Source: Actinomadura sp. 7K507 (lineage in GTDB: Bacteria > Actinomycetota > Actinomycetes > Streptosporangiales > Streptosporangiaceae). From it: a stretch of DNA of 32,835 nucleotides. The position numbers were made by a program, and so were the translations under genes. Shown here in pieces: positions 15,674-24,238 of the stretch. Under the pieces are notes generated by a model. It did no database searches, was not told where the DNA came from, and was given only the letters and a program-made list of their open reading frames with translations. Each line of letters opens with the position of its first letter. Positions within the stretch are counted from its first letter, which is position 1. The DNA lies in NCBI RefSeq assembly GCF_004348425.1, contig NZ_SMKK01000092.1:1-32835 (forward strand). Reading direction: 5' to 3'.

Positions 15674-16432
15674 ATGGAAGTCAGCGGTAAGAAGGCGATC
15701 GTGATCGGCGGCGCGTCGGGGATGGGCCGCGCCACCGCCGAGCTGTTCGCGCAGAGCGGCGCGTCCGTGGCGGTGCTCGACCGTCCCGGATCCGGTGGCG
15801 ACGAGGTGGCCAAGGGCCTGGACGGGACGTTCCACGCGGTCGACGTCACCGACTTCGCCGGAACCGAGTCCGCGATCGACGCCGCCGTCGCCGACCTCGG
15901 CGGGCTGCACGCCATCGTCACCACCGCCGGCGGCGGGATCGCCCAGCGCACCCTGAGCAAAGAAGGCCCGCACGATCTGGACGCGTTCCGCCAGGTCGTC
16001 GACCTCAACCTGATCGCGTCGTTCAACATCTCCCGGCTGGCCGCCGCGCACATGAGCAAGAACGAACCCGAGGACGACGAGCGCGGCGTCATCATCAACA
16101 CCGCCTCCATCGCCGCCTTCGAGGGCCAGATCGGCCAGGTCGCCTACACCGCCGCCAAGGCCGGCATCGCCGGTATGTCCCTGACCATGGCCCGCGACCT
16201 CGGCTCCCTGGGGATACGTGTCCTGGCCATCGCGCCCAGCCTCTTCGCCACCGGCATCACCCAGGGCATCCCCGACGAGTTCGCCCAGGCCCTCACCAAG
16301 GACGCCGCCTTCCCCAAGCGCATGGGCCGCCCCGCGGAGTACGCCAAGTTCGCCCTGGCCATCGTCGACAACCCGATGCTCAACGGCCAGTGCCTCCGCC
16401 TGGACGCCGGCCAGCGCTTCGCCCCGCGCTGA
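15674..16432 (+). CDS. SDR oxidoreductase, type II 3-hydroxyacyl-CoA dehydrogenase-like
   Basis: A 252-residue short-chain dehydrogenase/reductase. The NAD(P)-binding glycine motif GGASGMG is at residues 12-18. The catalytic set is N112, S145 (in INTASIAAFEGQ), Y158 and K162 (AYTAAKAG). The run FEGQIGQVAYTAAKAGIAGM closely resembles the 17beta-HSD10/type II 3-hydroxyacyl-CoA dehydrogenase group, which oxidises 3-hydroxyacyl-CoA and some hydroxysteroids with NAD+. Such an enzyme would follow the hydration step supplied by the neighbouring crotonase or MaoC proteins. The ATG at 15674 has GGAGGAAGC directly upstream. A bidirectional-looking hairpin follows the gene. The exact substrate is inferred from context only. 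Confidence 0.88.
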   Translation: MEVSGKKAIVIGGASGMGRATAELFAQSGASVAVLDRPGSGGDEVAKGLDGTFHAVDVTDFAGTESAIDAAVADLGGLHAIVTTAGGGIAQRTLSKEGPHDLDAFRQVVDLNLIASFNISRLAAAHMSKNEPEDDERGVIINTASIAAFEGQIGQVAYTAAKAGIAGMSLTMARDLGSLGIRVLAIAPSLFATGITQGIPDEFAQALTKDAAFPKRMGRPAEYAKFALAIVDNPMLNGQCLRLDAGQRFAPR

Positions 16433-16449
16433 CCCGGCGGCCGTGACGG

Positions 16450-16487
16450 GCCCGGCCCGGCCACCGTAAGAGGTCGCCGGGCCGGGC
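16450..16487. terminator. GC-rich hairpin between convergent genes
   Basis: GCCCGGCCCGG (16450-16460) and CCGGGCCGGGC (16477-16487) form an 11-bp perfect stem with a 16-base loop. It sits between the SDR gene (+) and the ligase gene (-) and probably serves both directions. Confidence 0.7.
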
Positions 16488-16517
16488 TCTCAGCGTGCTG
16501 TGCGGGTCAGGTGCGGG

Positions 16518-18065
16518 TCACGTGCGCGCCCGGTCGCGGAGTTCGTCGCGGAGCAGGCGCTTGTAGAGCTTCCCTGTCTCGGTACGCGGCAGCTCCTGGC
16601 GGAACTCGATCGCGCGCGGGCACTTCTGGCTCGCCAGCCACTCCCGGCAGTACGCGATCAGCTCGGCTGCCAGCTCCTCGGACGGCTCATGTCCGGGCAT
16701 CGGCTGCACGAACGCTCGGACCTGCTCCCCCCACTCGGGGTCGGGAGCGCCGACCACGGCGCTGTCCAGCACGGCAGGGTGCGCGGCCAGCACGGCCTCG
16801 ACCTCGGCCGGATAGACGTTGACGCCGCCTGTGATGATCATGTCCTTGATGCGGTCGACGATGAACAGGAAGCCGTCCTCGTCGACGTAGCCCGCGTCGC
16901 CGAGGGTGAACGCCGTCCCGCGGAAGACCTCCGCGGTCTGCTCGGGGTCCCGATGGTAGGAGAAACCCGGCCGGCCACCGTCCAGATAGACCGTGCCCAC
17001 CTGCCCGGGCTGGAGTTCGTCCCCGCCGTCACCCACGATCTTGATCGCCATGCCCCTGATCGGACGGCCCACGGTGCCGGGCCTGGCCAGCCAGTGGTGC
17101 GGTTTGGCGATCGTCGCGGCGCCCTCCGTGCCGCCGTAGGTCTCCCAGATCACGGGCCCCCACCAGTCCAGCATCCGCTGCTTGAGCTCCCGCGGGCAGG
17201 GCGCCGCCGAGTGGACGATGGACTCCAGGCTGGAGACGTCGTAGCCGGCCCGCACGTGATCCGGCAGCCGGATGAGCCGGGTGAACTGCGTCGGCACCAT
17301 GTAGCCGGTGGTGATCCGGTGGTGCTGGATGAGCCGCAGCGTCTCCTCGGCGTCGAACGCCCCCATGATGACCAGCGGCTGGCCGACGTGCAGCGCCGCG
17401 AGGTAGAAACCCTGGCAGCCGCCGTGGAACATGCCGGCCGACACCAGATGGGCACCCTCCAGCGGCGTGAACCGGAAGGCGTGCGCGAACGCCTTCATCG
17501 CGTCCGCCATGGCCTCCGGGGTGGCGTCGGGCATCTCGCGCCAGATCCCCTTCGGCTTGCCGGTGGTCCCGGACGTGTACACGAGGGGCGTTCCGGCGGT
17601 GCGGTCCGGTGGCGTGGAGTCCGGGTGCCCGTGCAGGGCGTCCTCTTGCGGAGTGAAGCCGTCGATGTGGCCGCCGACGGAGATGCGGACCGGCACGGTG
17701 GTGACCGCGCCCGCCCGTCCGACATGCTCGGTGTGCACGATCAGCGCCTTCATGGCGGCGTGCTCGGCGATCGCCGCCACCTCGGCGGCGGGTGACCTGG
17801 GGTTCAGGGTGACGTAGCGCCAGCCCGCCTCCGCGGCCGCCAGCTGCCACACCAGGATGTCCAGGTCGTTCGGCAGCGCCATGCCGACCACGTCGCCGTG
17901 CCCGACGCCCAGCCCGCGCAGCGCATGGACGGCCCGGTGCGCCCGGCCCGCCAGCTGCGCGAACGTCAGCGACTCACCGGCCGGGCAGTCGAGGATCGCC
18001 GGGCGGCCGGGGAAGTGCTCGGCGAGGTACCAGAGGCCCAGCGGGCGGTCCCAGGGATGCCTCAT
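16518..18065 (-). CDS. AMP-dependent acyl-CoA synthetase (FadD-like)
   Basis: A 515-residue ANL-superfamily ligase that would activate a carboxylic acid to its CoA thioester through an acyl-adenylate. Motifs: phosphate loop YTSGTTGKPKG (163-173); the adenine-binding segment WETYGGTEGA; the hinge FTLGDAGYVDEDGFLFIVDR; IITGGVNVYPAEVE; and the C-terminal catalytic Lys in LPRTETGKLYKR. Length and order are those of a complete enzyme. Its ATG overlaps the stop codon of the upstream F420 oxidoreductase gene (ATGA at 18062-18065). The two are therefore translationally coupled and probably act on the same compound. It is one of four ligases in the window. The substrate is not deducible; a bulky cyclic acid is compatible with the neighbouring enzymes. 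Confidence 0.9.
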   Translation of the reverse strand: MRHPWDRPLGLWYLAEHFPGRPAILDCPAGESLTFAQLAGRAHRAVHALRGLGVGHGDVVGMALPNDLDILVWQLAAAEAGWRYVTLNPRSPAAEVAAIAEHAAMKALIVHTEHVGRAGAVTTVPVRISVGGHIDGFTPQEDALHGHPDSTPPDRTAGTPLVYTSGTTGKPKGIWREMPDATPEAMADAMKAFAHAFRFTPLEGAHLVSAGMFHGGCQGFYLAALHVGQPLVIMGAFDAEETLRLIQHHRITTGYMVPTQFTRLIRLPDHVRAGYDVSSLESIVHSAAPCPRELKQRMLDWWGPVIWETYGGTEGAATIAKPHHWLARPGTVGRPIRGMAIKIVGDGGDELQPGQVGTVYLDGGRPGFSYHRDPEQTAEVFRGTAFTLGDAGYVDEDGFLFIVDRIKDMIITGGVNVYPAEVEAVLAAHPAVLDSAVVGAPDPEWGEQVRAFVQPMPGHEPSEELAAELIAYCREWLASQKCPRAIEFRQELPRTETGKLYKRLLRDELRDRART

Positions 18066-19066
18066 CGGCTTGCGAGGAACGGGGCGAGCGACGCCGGGGC
18101 GACGCGGTGCGGGGTGTACAGGCTCACCCGGTCGCAGATGCCGCCGATCCTGGCCCGCAGCGCGGGGCCGATCTCGTCCGGCTCCCCGGTCACGGCGAAC
18201 TCGTGCAGGATGTCATCGGTGATCAGATCGGTCATCTCCCGCCACCGGCCCTGCTTGGACAGTGCGGTCAGCTCGGGCTGGAGGTCACCGAAGCCGTGCA
18301 GATCCAGGACGGCCCGGTAGGCCGGGGTCGACGCGTAGAAGGCGATCTGCCGCTTGATGCCGCGGGTGGCCTTGGCGATCTCCTCCTCCGTGTCACCGGT
18401 GACCACCATGGACGAACCGCACACGGTGAAGCCGTCGAGACCCTCCTTGCCGGCCTTCGCCCGTCCGCGTTCCAGCGAGGGGAGCGTGACCTCGCGCAGG
18501 TACCGCTCGGTGGAGAACGGGTGCACGAAGAAGCCGTCGGCGACCTCGCCCGCGACCTCGGTCATCCGCTCGCCCACACCCGCCAGGTAGACCGGCGGCG
18601 GGCCGTGGGGGTGCGGCTGCTGGGCGAAGAACGGCGTCATCAGGGTGTGGGTGTAGAAGTCGCCCTGGAAGTCGAGCTTCTCACCGTCCTGCCAGGACGC
18701 CCATATCGCGCGCATGGCCAGGACCAGCTCGCGCATCCGCGCCGCCGGACGCGACCACGGCATCGAGTACCGCCGCTCGATGTGCGCCTTCACCTGGGAT
18801 CCGAGGCCGAGCACGAACCGGCCCTGCGAGTGCCTCGCCAGGTCGAACCCCACGGTGGCGAGAGTCATAGGGGTACGGGCGAACGCGATGGCGACCGAGG
18901 TGCCGACGGTCACCGACCCGGTCGCGGAGATCGCCTGCAGGCTCTGCAGGAACGGGTCGCTCCCGGCCTCCGCGACCCAGAGGCCGTCGTAGCCCTCCCG
19001 CTCCAGTGTCTCCGCGGCGGCGGGCGCCCCGGCCAGGTCACCGCCCAGGTTGGCATCGATCTTCAT
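18062..19066 (-). CDS. LLM-class F420-dependent oxidoreductase
   Basis: A 334-residue TIM-barrel protein of the luciferase-like monooxygenase superfamily, of the actinobacterial F420-dependent subgroup. Recognisable segments are MKIDANLGGDLAG at the N terminus, EREGYDGLWVAEAGSDPFL, VGTSVAIAFARTPMTLA (the first cofactor-contact region), GRFVLGLGSQVKAHIERRY (about 102-120), PPPVYLAGVGERMTEVAGEVADGFFVHPF (about 176-205) and a long C-terminal helix region. It would move a hydride between F420 and an organic substrate in the cytoplasm. It is the first gene of a two-gene operon with the ligase at 16518-18065 and starts on the far side of a divergent promoter shared with the fused acyl-CoA dehydrogenase. 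Confidence 0.88.
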   Translation of the reverse strand: MKIDANLGGDLAGAPAAAETLEREGYDGLWVAEAGSDPFLQSLQAISATGSVTVGTSVAIAFARTPMTLATVGFDLARHSQGRFVLGLGSQVKAHIERRYSMPWSRPAARMRELVLAMRAIWASWQDGEKLDFQGDFYTHTLMTPFFAQQPHPHGPPPVYLAGVGERMTEVAGEVADGFFVHPFSTERYLREVTLPSLERGRAKAGKEGLDGFTVCGSSMVVTGDTEEEIAKATRGIKRQIAFYASTPAYRAVLDLHGFGDLQPELTALSKQGRWREMTDLITDDILHEFAVTGEPDEIGPALRARIGGICDRVSLYTPHRVAPASLAPFLASR

Positions 19067-19097
19067 CCGCGCTCCACTGATCGTCCGTTAAATCGTC

Positions 19098-19116
19098 TAA
19101 ACAGTAGTCTGTTTTA
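19098..19116. promoter_or_regulatory. Operator candidate in the divergent promoter region
   Basis: TAAACAG-TAGT-CTGTTTTA contains a perfect AAACAG/CTGTTT inverted repeat in the AT-richest part of the 182-base gap between the divergent F420 oxidoreductase (-) and fused acyl-CoA dehydrogenase (+) genes. A protein bound here could control both. The GntR/FCD regulator encoded just downstream is the obvious candidate, but its consensus is not known to me. Confidence 0.5.
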
Positions 19117-19248
19117 TCTCGGCGCTCAATGGAGCAGGATCGCTCGATATACAGGCTTACTGGCGCCGTCCCGCTGAGCAGGGCACAGTGGAGGTCGCTG
19201 CGAAAAACCGGCTAAGGTAATGACTCTTTTGATCCAGCTGGAGGAGCC

Positions 19249-21399
19249 ATGGCGATCGCTATCAGTGCCGACCACCGCGAGCTGGCGGGCACCACGCGGG
19301 CGTTCCTGAAGGCGCAGGACGCGCGCGCCGCGAACCGGGCGCTGCTGGAGGCCGAGGACGAGACGCTGCCCGCCTTCTGGAAGGAGTTCGCCGGCCTCGG
19401 GTTCCTGGGCGTTCACCTGCCCGAGGAGCACGGCGGCGGAGGCGCGGGGCTGCCCGAGCTGGTGGTGGTGCTGGAGGAGCTGGGCCGTGCCGCCGCACCG
19501 GGTCCGGCGCTGCCGACGGTGACGGCGTCCGCGGTGATCGCCGCGCTCGGGACCGGCGAGCAGCAGGCCGCGCTGCTGCCGGGGCTGGCCTGCGGCACCA
19601 CGATCGGCGCCGTGGCGTTCGGCGGCGACGCGCGAGTCGAGGACGGCACCGTCACCGGCGGCTCCGGAACGGTCCTGGGCGGGGCCCTCGCCGAGGTGGT
19701 GCTGGTCGCCGCCGGCGACGACATGGCGATCGTGCGGACCGGCGCGCCAGGCGTGACCGCGCAGACGCCGAAGAGCCTGGACCGCGCCCGCCGCTCGTCA
19801 AGGCTGCGCCTGGACGGGGCCGCCTGCGAGGTGCTGCCGGGTGCGCGGCGGCACGCCCTGGCGATCGCCCGGACGCTGGCCTGCGCCGACGCGGTCGGCG
19901 GCGCGCTGGACTGCGTCGAGACGGCGACCGAGTACGCCAAGGTGCGCGAGCAGTTCGGCCGCACCATCGGGACCTTCCAGGCGGTCAAGCACCACCTGGC
20001 GGACATGCTGGTGGGCGCCGAGCTCGGCACGGCGGCCGTCTGGGACGCCGCGCGCGCCGCGTCCGGCCTCGCCGCCGAGTTCGAGCTGGCCGCCGCGATC
20101 GCCGCCACGCTGGCGATCCCGGCGTTCGCCCGCGACGCCTCGCTCAACACCCAGGTCCACGGCGGCATCGGCTTCACCTGGGAACATGACGCGCACCTGC
20201 TGCAGCGCCGCGCGACCACGCTGGAGGCGGTGTACGACCCGGCGGACGCCGCCGCCGACGTGACCCGGCTCGGCGCCGCCGGGGTCGTCCGGGAGACCGC
20301 TCTCGACCTGCCGCCCGAGGCCGAGGCCGAACGCGCCGCCGTCCGCGCGCTCGCCCGGGAGATCGCCGCGCTGCCCGCCGGCGAGCAGCGCGCCGAGCTC
20401 ATCGAGACCGGATACCTCCAGCCGCACTGGCCCCGGCCCTGGGGCATCGAGGCCCCGGCCGGGCTGCAGCTGGTCGTCGAGGAGGAGTTCAGGGCGGCGG
20501 GGGTGAAGCGCCCGAACCTCGGCATCACCGGCTGGGTCATCCTCACCCTGGTCCAGCACGGCACGCCCGGCCAGGTCGAACGGTTCGTCCGGCCCGCGCT
20601 GGCCGGGGACGAGATCTGGTGCCAGCTGTTCAGCGAGCCGTCCGCGGGGTCGGACGCCGCCGCGGTGAAGACCCGCGCCGTGCGCGCCGACGGCGGCTGG
20701 ATCGTCAACGGGCAGAAGGTCTGGACGAGCGGCGCGCACGAGAGCAGGCACGGCTTCGCGACGGTCCGCACCGACCCCGACGCGTCCAAGCACCAGGGCG
20801 TCACCATGATGATCATCGACATGGAGCATCCCGGCGTCGAGGTGCGGCCGCTGCGGCAGGCCACCGGCGGCTCGGACTTCAACGAGGTGTTCTTCACCGA
20901 CGTCTTCGTCCCCGACGCCGACGTGGTGGGCGAGACCGGCAAGGGCTGGACGGTCGCGCGCGCCACGCTCGGCAACGAACGGGTCAGCATCGGCGGTTCG
21001 GGCGGCCCCTTCGAGATCCCCGACCTGTTCGACCTGCACGCCCGGCACGGCGACCGCGTTCCCGGACTGGCGCGGCGGATCGGCGAGCACGTCGCGGAGG
21101 GCGCCGCGCTGCGGCTACTCAACCTGCGCGGCGCCGAGCGGGCCGTCGCGGGCGGCGAACCCGGGCCGGAGGGCAACATCACCAAGCTCGTGCTCGCCGA
21201 GCGCGGGCAGAGCTCGGCCGAGCTGCTGCTGACGTTCGCCGGTGCGGACACCGCGTTCGAGGACGGGCCCGGCGGCATGGCTGCCATGGTCGCGGTGGGC
21301 TGGCGCGCCATGACCATCGCGGGAGGCACCTCCGAGATCGCCCGCAACCAGATCGCCGAGCGCATCCTCGGCCTCCCCCGCGATCCGCTGATCAAGTAG
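19249..21399 (+). CDS. Fused two-domain acyl-CoA dehydrogenase (FadE34-like architecture)
   Basis: A 716-residue protein consisting of two acyl-CoA dehydrogenase modules in tandem. The first (about 1-355) contains PEEHGGGGAGLPELVVVLEELGRA, REQFGRTIGTFQAVKHHLADM and HGGIGFTWEHDAHL. The second (about 365-716) contains LFSEPSAGSDAAAVKTRA, WIVNGQKVWTSGA and the C-terminal TIAGGTSEIARNQIAERILGLPRD. In actinobacterial steroid catabolism the two modules are usually separate subunits of an alpha2beta2 enzyme, but FadE34 (ChsE3) of Mycobacterium carries both in one chain of about 711 residues. The length and layout here match that. It would introduce an alpha-beta double bond into a bulky acyl-CoA using FAD. 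The start has GGAGGAG upstream. The GntR gene follows after 38 bases. Other fused paralogues exist, so the FadE34 match is architectural. Confidence 0.88.
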   Translation: MAIAISADHRELAGTTRAFLKAQDARAANRALLEAEDETLPAFWKEFAGLGFLGVHLPEEHGGGGAGLPELVVVLEELGRAAAPGPALPTVTASAVIAALGTGEQQAALLPGLACGTTIGAVAFGGDARVEDGTVTGGSGTVLGGALAEVVLVAAGDDMAIVRTGAPGVTAQTPKSLDRARRSSRLRLDGAACEVLPGARRHALAIARTLACADAVGGALDCVETATEYAKVREQFGRTIGTFQAVKHHLADMLVGAELGTAAVWDAARAASGLAAEFELAAAIAATLAIPAFARDASLNTQVHGGIGFTWEHDAHLLQRRATTLEAVYDPADAAADVTRLGAAGVVRETALDLPPEAEAERAAVRALAREIAALPAGEQRAELIETGYLQPHWPRPWGIEAPAGLQLVVEEEFRAAGVKRPNLGITGWVILTLVQHGTPGQVERFVRPALAGDEIWCQLFSEPSAGSDAAAVKTRAVRADGGWIVNGQKVWTSGAHESRHGFATVRTDPDASKHQGVTMMIIDMEHPGVEVRPLRQATGGSDFNEVFFTDVFVPDADVVGETGKGWTVARATLGNERVSIGGSGGPFEIPDLFDLHARHGDRVPGLARRIGEHVAEGAALRLLNLRGAERAVAGGEPGPEGNITKLVLAERGQSSAELLLTFAGADTAFEDGPGGMAAMVAVGWRAMTIAGGTSEIARNQIAERILGLPRDPLIK

Positions 21400-21437
21400 C
21401 GGCGGATCGCCCCGTTTCCTCTTCGCCAAGGAGTCCT

Positions 21438-22211
21438 ATGGCCCAGCGACCGGTCACCGGCTCGCCCGCGGAGTCCGTCCGGATCCCGCGGGGCATCGAA
21501 CGCAGCGCGCGCACGTCGGAGATCGTGGCCTCGTCCATCAGGGCGCAGATCGCGCGCGGCGAGTTCAAGCCGGGTGATCGCTTCCCGGCCGAGGACGAGC
21601 TGATGGAGGTCTTCGGCATCGCCCGCACCACGCTCCGCGAGGCGCTGCGGATCTTGGAGTCCGAGGGTCTGATCACGGTGGTGCGCGGCCGGCACGGCGG
21701 TCCCCGGGTGACCAGCCCGACCGTCGAGCACATCGCCCGGATGTACGCGCTGCTCCTGCAGATCGAGGGCGTCACCATCGACGACCTTTACGACTCCCGG
21801 GCCGCGATCGAGCCGTGGCTGGCCCGCCGGTTCGCCGAGACCCGCACGCCCAGGGCCCTGGCCGAGCTGAAGGCGGCGATCGAGGCGGCGGCGGCCGCCA
21901 CGCACGACGGCGACGGCACCGCCTTCGGCGAGGCGGCGGCGCGGGTGCACGAGACGCTGTTCGAGCACGCCGGGAACGCCTCGATGGCGATCTTCGCCCG
22001 GTTGCTGAACGAGCTGGTCACCGGGTTCTACCGGACGTCCGGGCAGGCGGCCGGGGTGACCGAGCGCAAGCGGGCCGTGCGCTCCTACCGCAAGTTCTCC
22101 AGGCTGGTCGAGGCCGGGGACGCCGAGGCCGCCGAGGCGCACTGGCGGCTTCACATGGCCCGGGTGGGCGCGAATGTTCCCCGGGGCCGGCCGCTGGAGC
22201 TGTTCACCTGA
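21438..22211 (+). CDS. GntR-family regulator, FadR/FCD type
   Basis: A 257-residue transcription factor. The N-terminal winged helix (about 28-100) has FPAEDELMEVFGIARTTLRE, then ALRILESEGLITVVRGRHGG, the standard GntR pattern. The all-helical FCD effector domain (about 110-240) includes DLYDSRAAIEPWLARRFAE, ARVHETLFEHAGNASM and a final EAAEAHWRLHMARVG; Asp and His residues there probably bind a metal and a carboxylate or acyl-CoA ligand. Start at ATG 21438 with AAGGAG upstream. It is 38 bases after the fused acyl-CoA dehydrogenase, probably in the same transcript. It is the only regulator in the window, so a role as local sensor of the pathway's acid or CoA ester is a fair inference. It converges with the crotonase gene at 22228. 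Confidence 0.88.
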   Translation: MAQRPVTGSPAESVRIPRGIERSARTSEIVASSIRAQIARGEFKPGDRFPAEDELMEVFGIARTTLREALRILESEGLITVVRGRHGGPRVTSPTVEHIARMYALLLQIEGVTIDDLYDSRAAIEPWLARRFAETRTPRALAELKAAIEAAAAATHDGDGTAFGEAAARVHETLFEHAGNASMAIFARLLNELVTGFYRTSGQAAGVTERKRAVRSYRKFSRLVEAGDAEAAEAHWRLHMARVGANVPRGRPLELFT

Positions 22212-22227
22212 TCCTCTCTTCATCTGA

Positions 22228-23025
22228 TCAACGCCGGCGGCCGGCGCCCCAGCGCCGGAGGGCCTCGCGATGCTCCCTCGACCGGCCCGAACGGACCATC
22301 CGCTCGCTCTCCCGAGGCAGCGCCTCGCGCAGCCCCATGGCCTGCGCGTCCCGCACGTTCTCCTTCATCAGGGCGTATGCACCGCGCGGACCGGCCGCGA
22401 TCTCCCGCGCCCAGGACAGCGCCGCGTCGTGGAGCCGGTCATCGGCGACGACCCGGTTGAACAGTCCCAGGCGCTCCCCCGCGCCGGCGTCGATGGGTTC
22501 GGTGCCGATCAGGAACTCCAGTGCGCGGGCGGGTCCGAGCATGCGCGTCAGCAGCCAGGCGCCGCCGAAGTCCCCACTGAACGCCAGCCGTGACCAGCCC
22601 CCGATCAGGGTCGCCGAAGCGGCGGCGATCCGGAGATCGGCGGCCAGCGCCAGCCCCAGTCCCGCGCCCACCGCCGGACCGGGGAGCGCCGCGATCGAGA
22701 TCTTGGGGCTCTCCCTGAGCATGACGACCATGCGGGCCAGACGGGTGAGGACGGCGGCCTCGTCGCCGTCCCCGCGCCGCCCCGTGCCCTGGCGGACGTC
22801 CCCGCCCGCGCAGAACGCCGGCCCCGCCGCCGTGACCAGCACGCAGCCGACCTCGCCGTCGCGGTCGTACGCCTCGATCAGCCGGGGGATCGCGTCGTAC
22901 ATGTCGGGGTGCAGGGCGTTGCGGCTATCGGGCCGGTTCAGCTCGATCACCCCGACCCCCTCGGCGACCCGTCCGAGGACGGTGTCCGTACCGGAGTCGA
23001 CCTCTCGCCCGGAGGGGGTCGTCAT
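22228..23025 (-). CDS. Enoyl-CoA hydratase/isomerase family, last gene of the long operon
   Basis: A 265-residue crotonase-fold protein. ELNRPDSRNALHPDM (about 28-42), AFCAGGDVRQG (70-80) and GPAVGAGLGLALAADLRIAA (116-135) form the CoA-binding and oxyanion elements. The hydratase glutamates are not in their usual places: the first site reads GAGLGLA and the second region reads LAFSGDFGGAW (148-157). A different catalytic residue, perhaps the Asp of SGDFGG, may act, as in some isomerase-like members. It begins 25 bases after the acyl-CoA dehydrogenase stop and ends the leftward operon. It converges on the GntR gene with a 16-base gap and no clear terminator. Confidence 0.83.
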   Translation of the reverse strand: MTTPSGREVDSGTDTVLGRVAEGVGVIELNRPDSRNALHPDMYDAIPRLIEAYDRDGEVGCVLVTAAGPAFCAGGDVRQGTGRRGDGDEAAVLTRLARMVVMLRESPKISIAALPGPAVGAGLGLALAADLRIAAASATLIGGWSRLAFSGDFGGAWLLTRMLGPARALEFLIGTEPIDAGAGERLGLFNRVVADDRLHDAALSWAREIAAGPRGAYALMKENVRDAQAMGLREALPRESERMVRSGRSREHREALRRWGAGRRR

Positions 23026-23050
23026 GCCGGGAACCTTCCGTCGTCGGTTC

Positions 23051-24238
23051 TCACCGCGGGGGCATCGCGGGATCGCGGGGCAGGCCGAGCACCTGCTCGG
23101 CGATGGTGTTGCGGTGGATCTCGGCGGTGCCGGCGCCGATGGTCGAGGCGCGGGTGGCCAGCCAGCCGGTCGTCCACCGGCCGCGCTGCACCGCGTCCGG
23201 GTCGCCGCGTCCGAGCAGTCCGAACGGGCCGAGCAGGTCGACCGCGAACTCGTGCAGGTCCTGCTCGAAGACGCTGTTGTAGAGCCGGGACACCGACGAG
23301 GTCGGCCCCGGCCGGCCGGTGGCGATGATGGACGCGATGGTGCGGGCGGCGTGCACGTTCATCACCCGGACCCGGACGTCGAAGTCCGCCAGCCGCCGGC
23401 GGACGCCGGGGTCGGCGACGGCGCCGCGCTCGCGGGCCAGGGCGATGAGTTCGTCCACGATCCGCCGGTAGAAGGCGGCCTGGGTGAGGGCGCCCGCCGA
23501 CCGCTCGTGGCCGAGCGTGGTGCGCGCGATGCCCCACCCCTCGTCCTCCTCCCCCACCAGGTCGGCCACCGGGACGCGCACCTCGTCGAAGAAGATCTCG
23601 CAGAAGTGCTCGCGTCCGGTCATGTCGCGGATGGGCCGGATGGTGACGCCCGGGGCGCGGGCATCGACCAGCAGATAGCTGATGCCCTTCTGCCGCGACT
23701 CCCTCGTGCCCGTGCGCGCGAGCACGAAGAACATGTCGGCCTTGTCGGCATTGGTGTTCCACACCTTCTGGCCGGTCACCACGTAGTGGTCGCCGTCGCG
23801 CCGCGCAGTGGTGCGCAGGCCGGGCAGGTCCGAGCCGGCCTCCGGCTCGGAGAACCCCTGGGCCCAGAGGATGTCGGCGCGCAGTGTCGGCCGCAGGTAC
23901 CTGGCCTTCTGCTCCGGCGTTCCGTGCGTGATGATCGTGGGCCCGACCATGTCCCATCCGGTGCCCGGATGTCCGGGCACGCGCACCTTGGCCATCTCCT
24001 CGTTGTAGATGACCTGCTGCGGGAACGGCAGGTCCATGCCGCCGTACTCCCGGGGCCAGGACGGCCCGGCGAAGCCGTGGTCGAACTTGGTGGCGGCCCA
24101 TGCCTTGGCGAAGGCCAGCCGTTCGGCGGCGCCCTTGGGCGGCTTTCCGGGCGCGTGCTCCTTCAGGAACGTGCGCACGGATTCGCGGAACTCGGCGTCG
24201 CTCATCCTGTCACCGTCGGTCGTCCTGTCACCGGCCAT
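23051..24238 (-). CDS. Acyl-CoA dehydrogenase, alpha-type partner subunit
   Basis: A 395-residue acyl-CoA dehydrogenase. Key segments: GPSWPREYGGMDLPFPQQVIYNEEMA, WAQGFSEPEAGSDLPGLRTTA (FAD and substrate loop), YVVTGQKVWNTNADKADMFF, the middle region MTGREHFCEIFFDEVRVPVADLVG, and the C-terminal GAGTAEIHRNTIAEQVLGLPRDP. It overlaps the stop of the upstream, shorter dehydrogenase gene (24228-25361). Such paired genes in actinobacteria encode obligate alpha2beta2 enzymes, like FadE26-FadE27 or FadE28-FadE29, that work on steroid side-chain CoA esters. The ATG at 24238 is preferred because GAGGGAG precedes it; an ATG at 24205 is possible. Substrate identity is inference from the family type. Confidence 0.9.
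   Translation of the reverse strand: MAGDRTTDGDRMSDAEFRESVRTFLKEHAPGKPPKGAAERLAFAKAWAATKFDHGFAGPSWPREYGGMDLPFPQQVIYNEEMAKVRVPGHPGTGWDMVGPTIITHGTPEQKARYLRPTLRADILWAQGFSEPEAGSDLPGLRTTARRDGDHYVVTGQKVWNTNADKADMFFVLARTGTRESRQKGISYLLVDARAPGVTIRPIRDMTGREHFCEIFFDEVRVPVADLVGEEDEGWGIARTTLGHERSAGALTQAAFYRRIVDELIALARERGAVADPGVRRRLADFDVRVRVMNVHAARTIASIIATGRPGPTSSVSRLYNSVFEQDLHEFAVDLLGPFGLLGRGDPDAVQRGRWTTGWLATRASTIGAGTAEIHRNTIAEQVLGLPRDPAMPPR

Noticed and set aside
19413..22223. Long minus-strand frame opposite the fused dehydrogenase and GntR genes
   Set aside because: Antisense shadow. The + strand genes have full family motifs and ribosome-binding sites.
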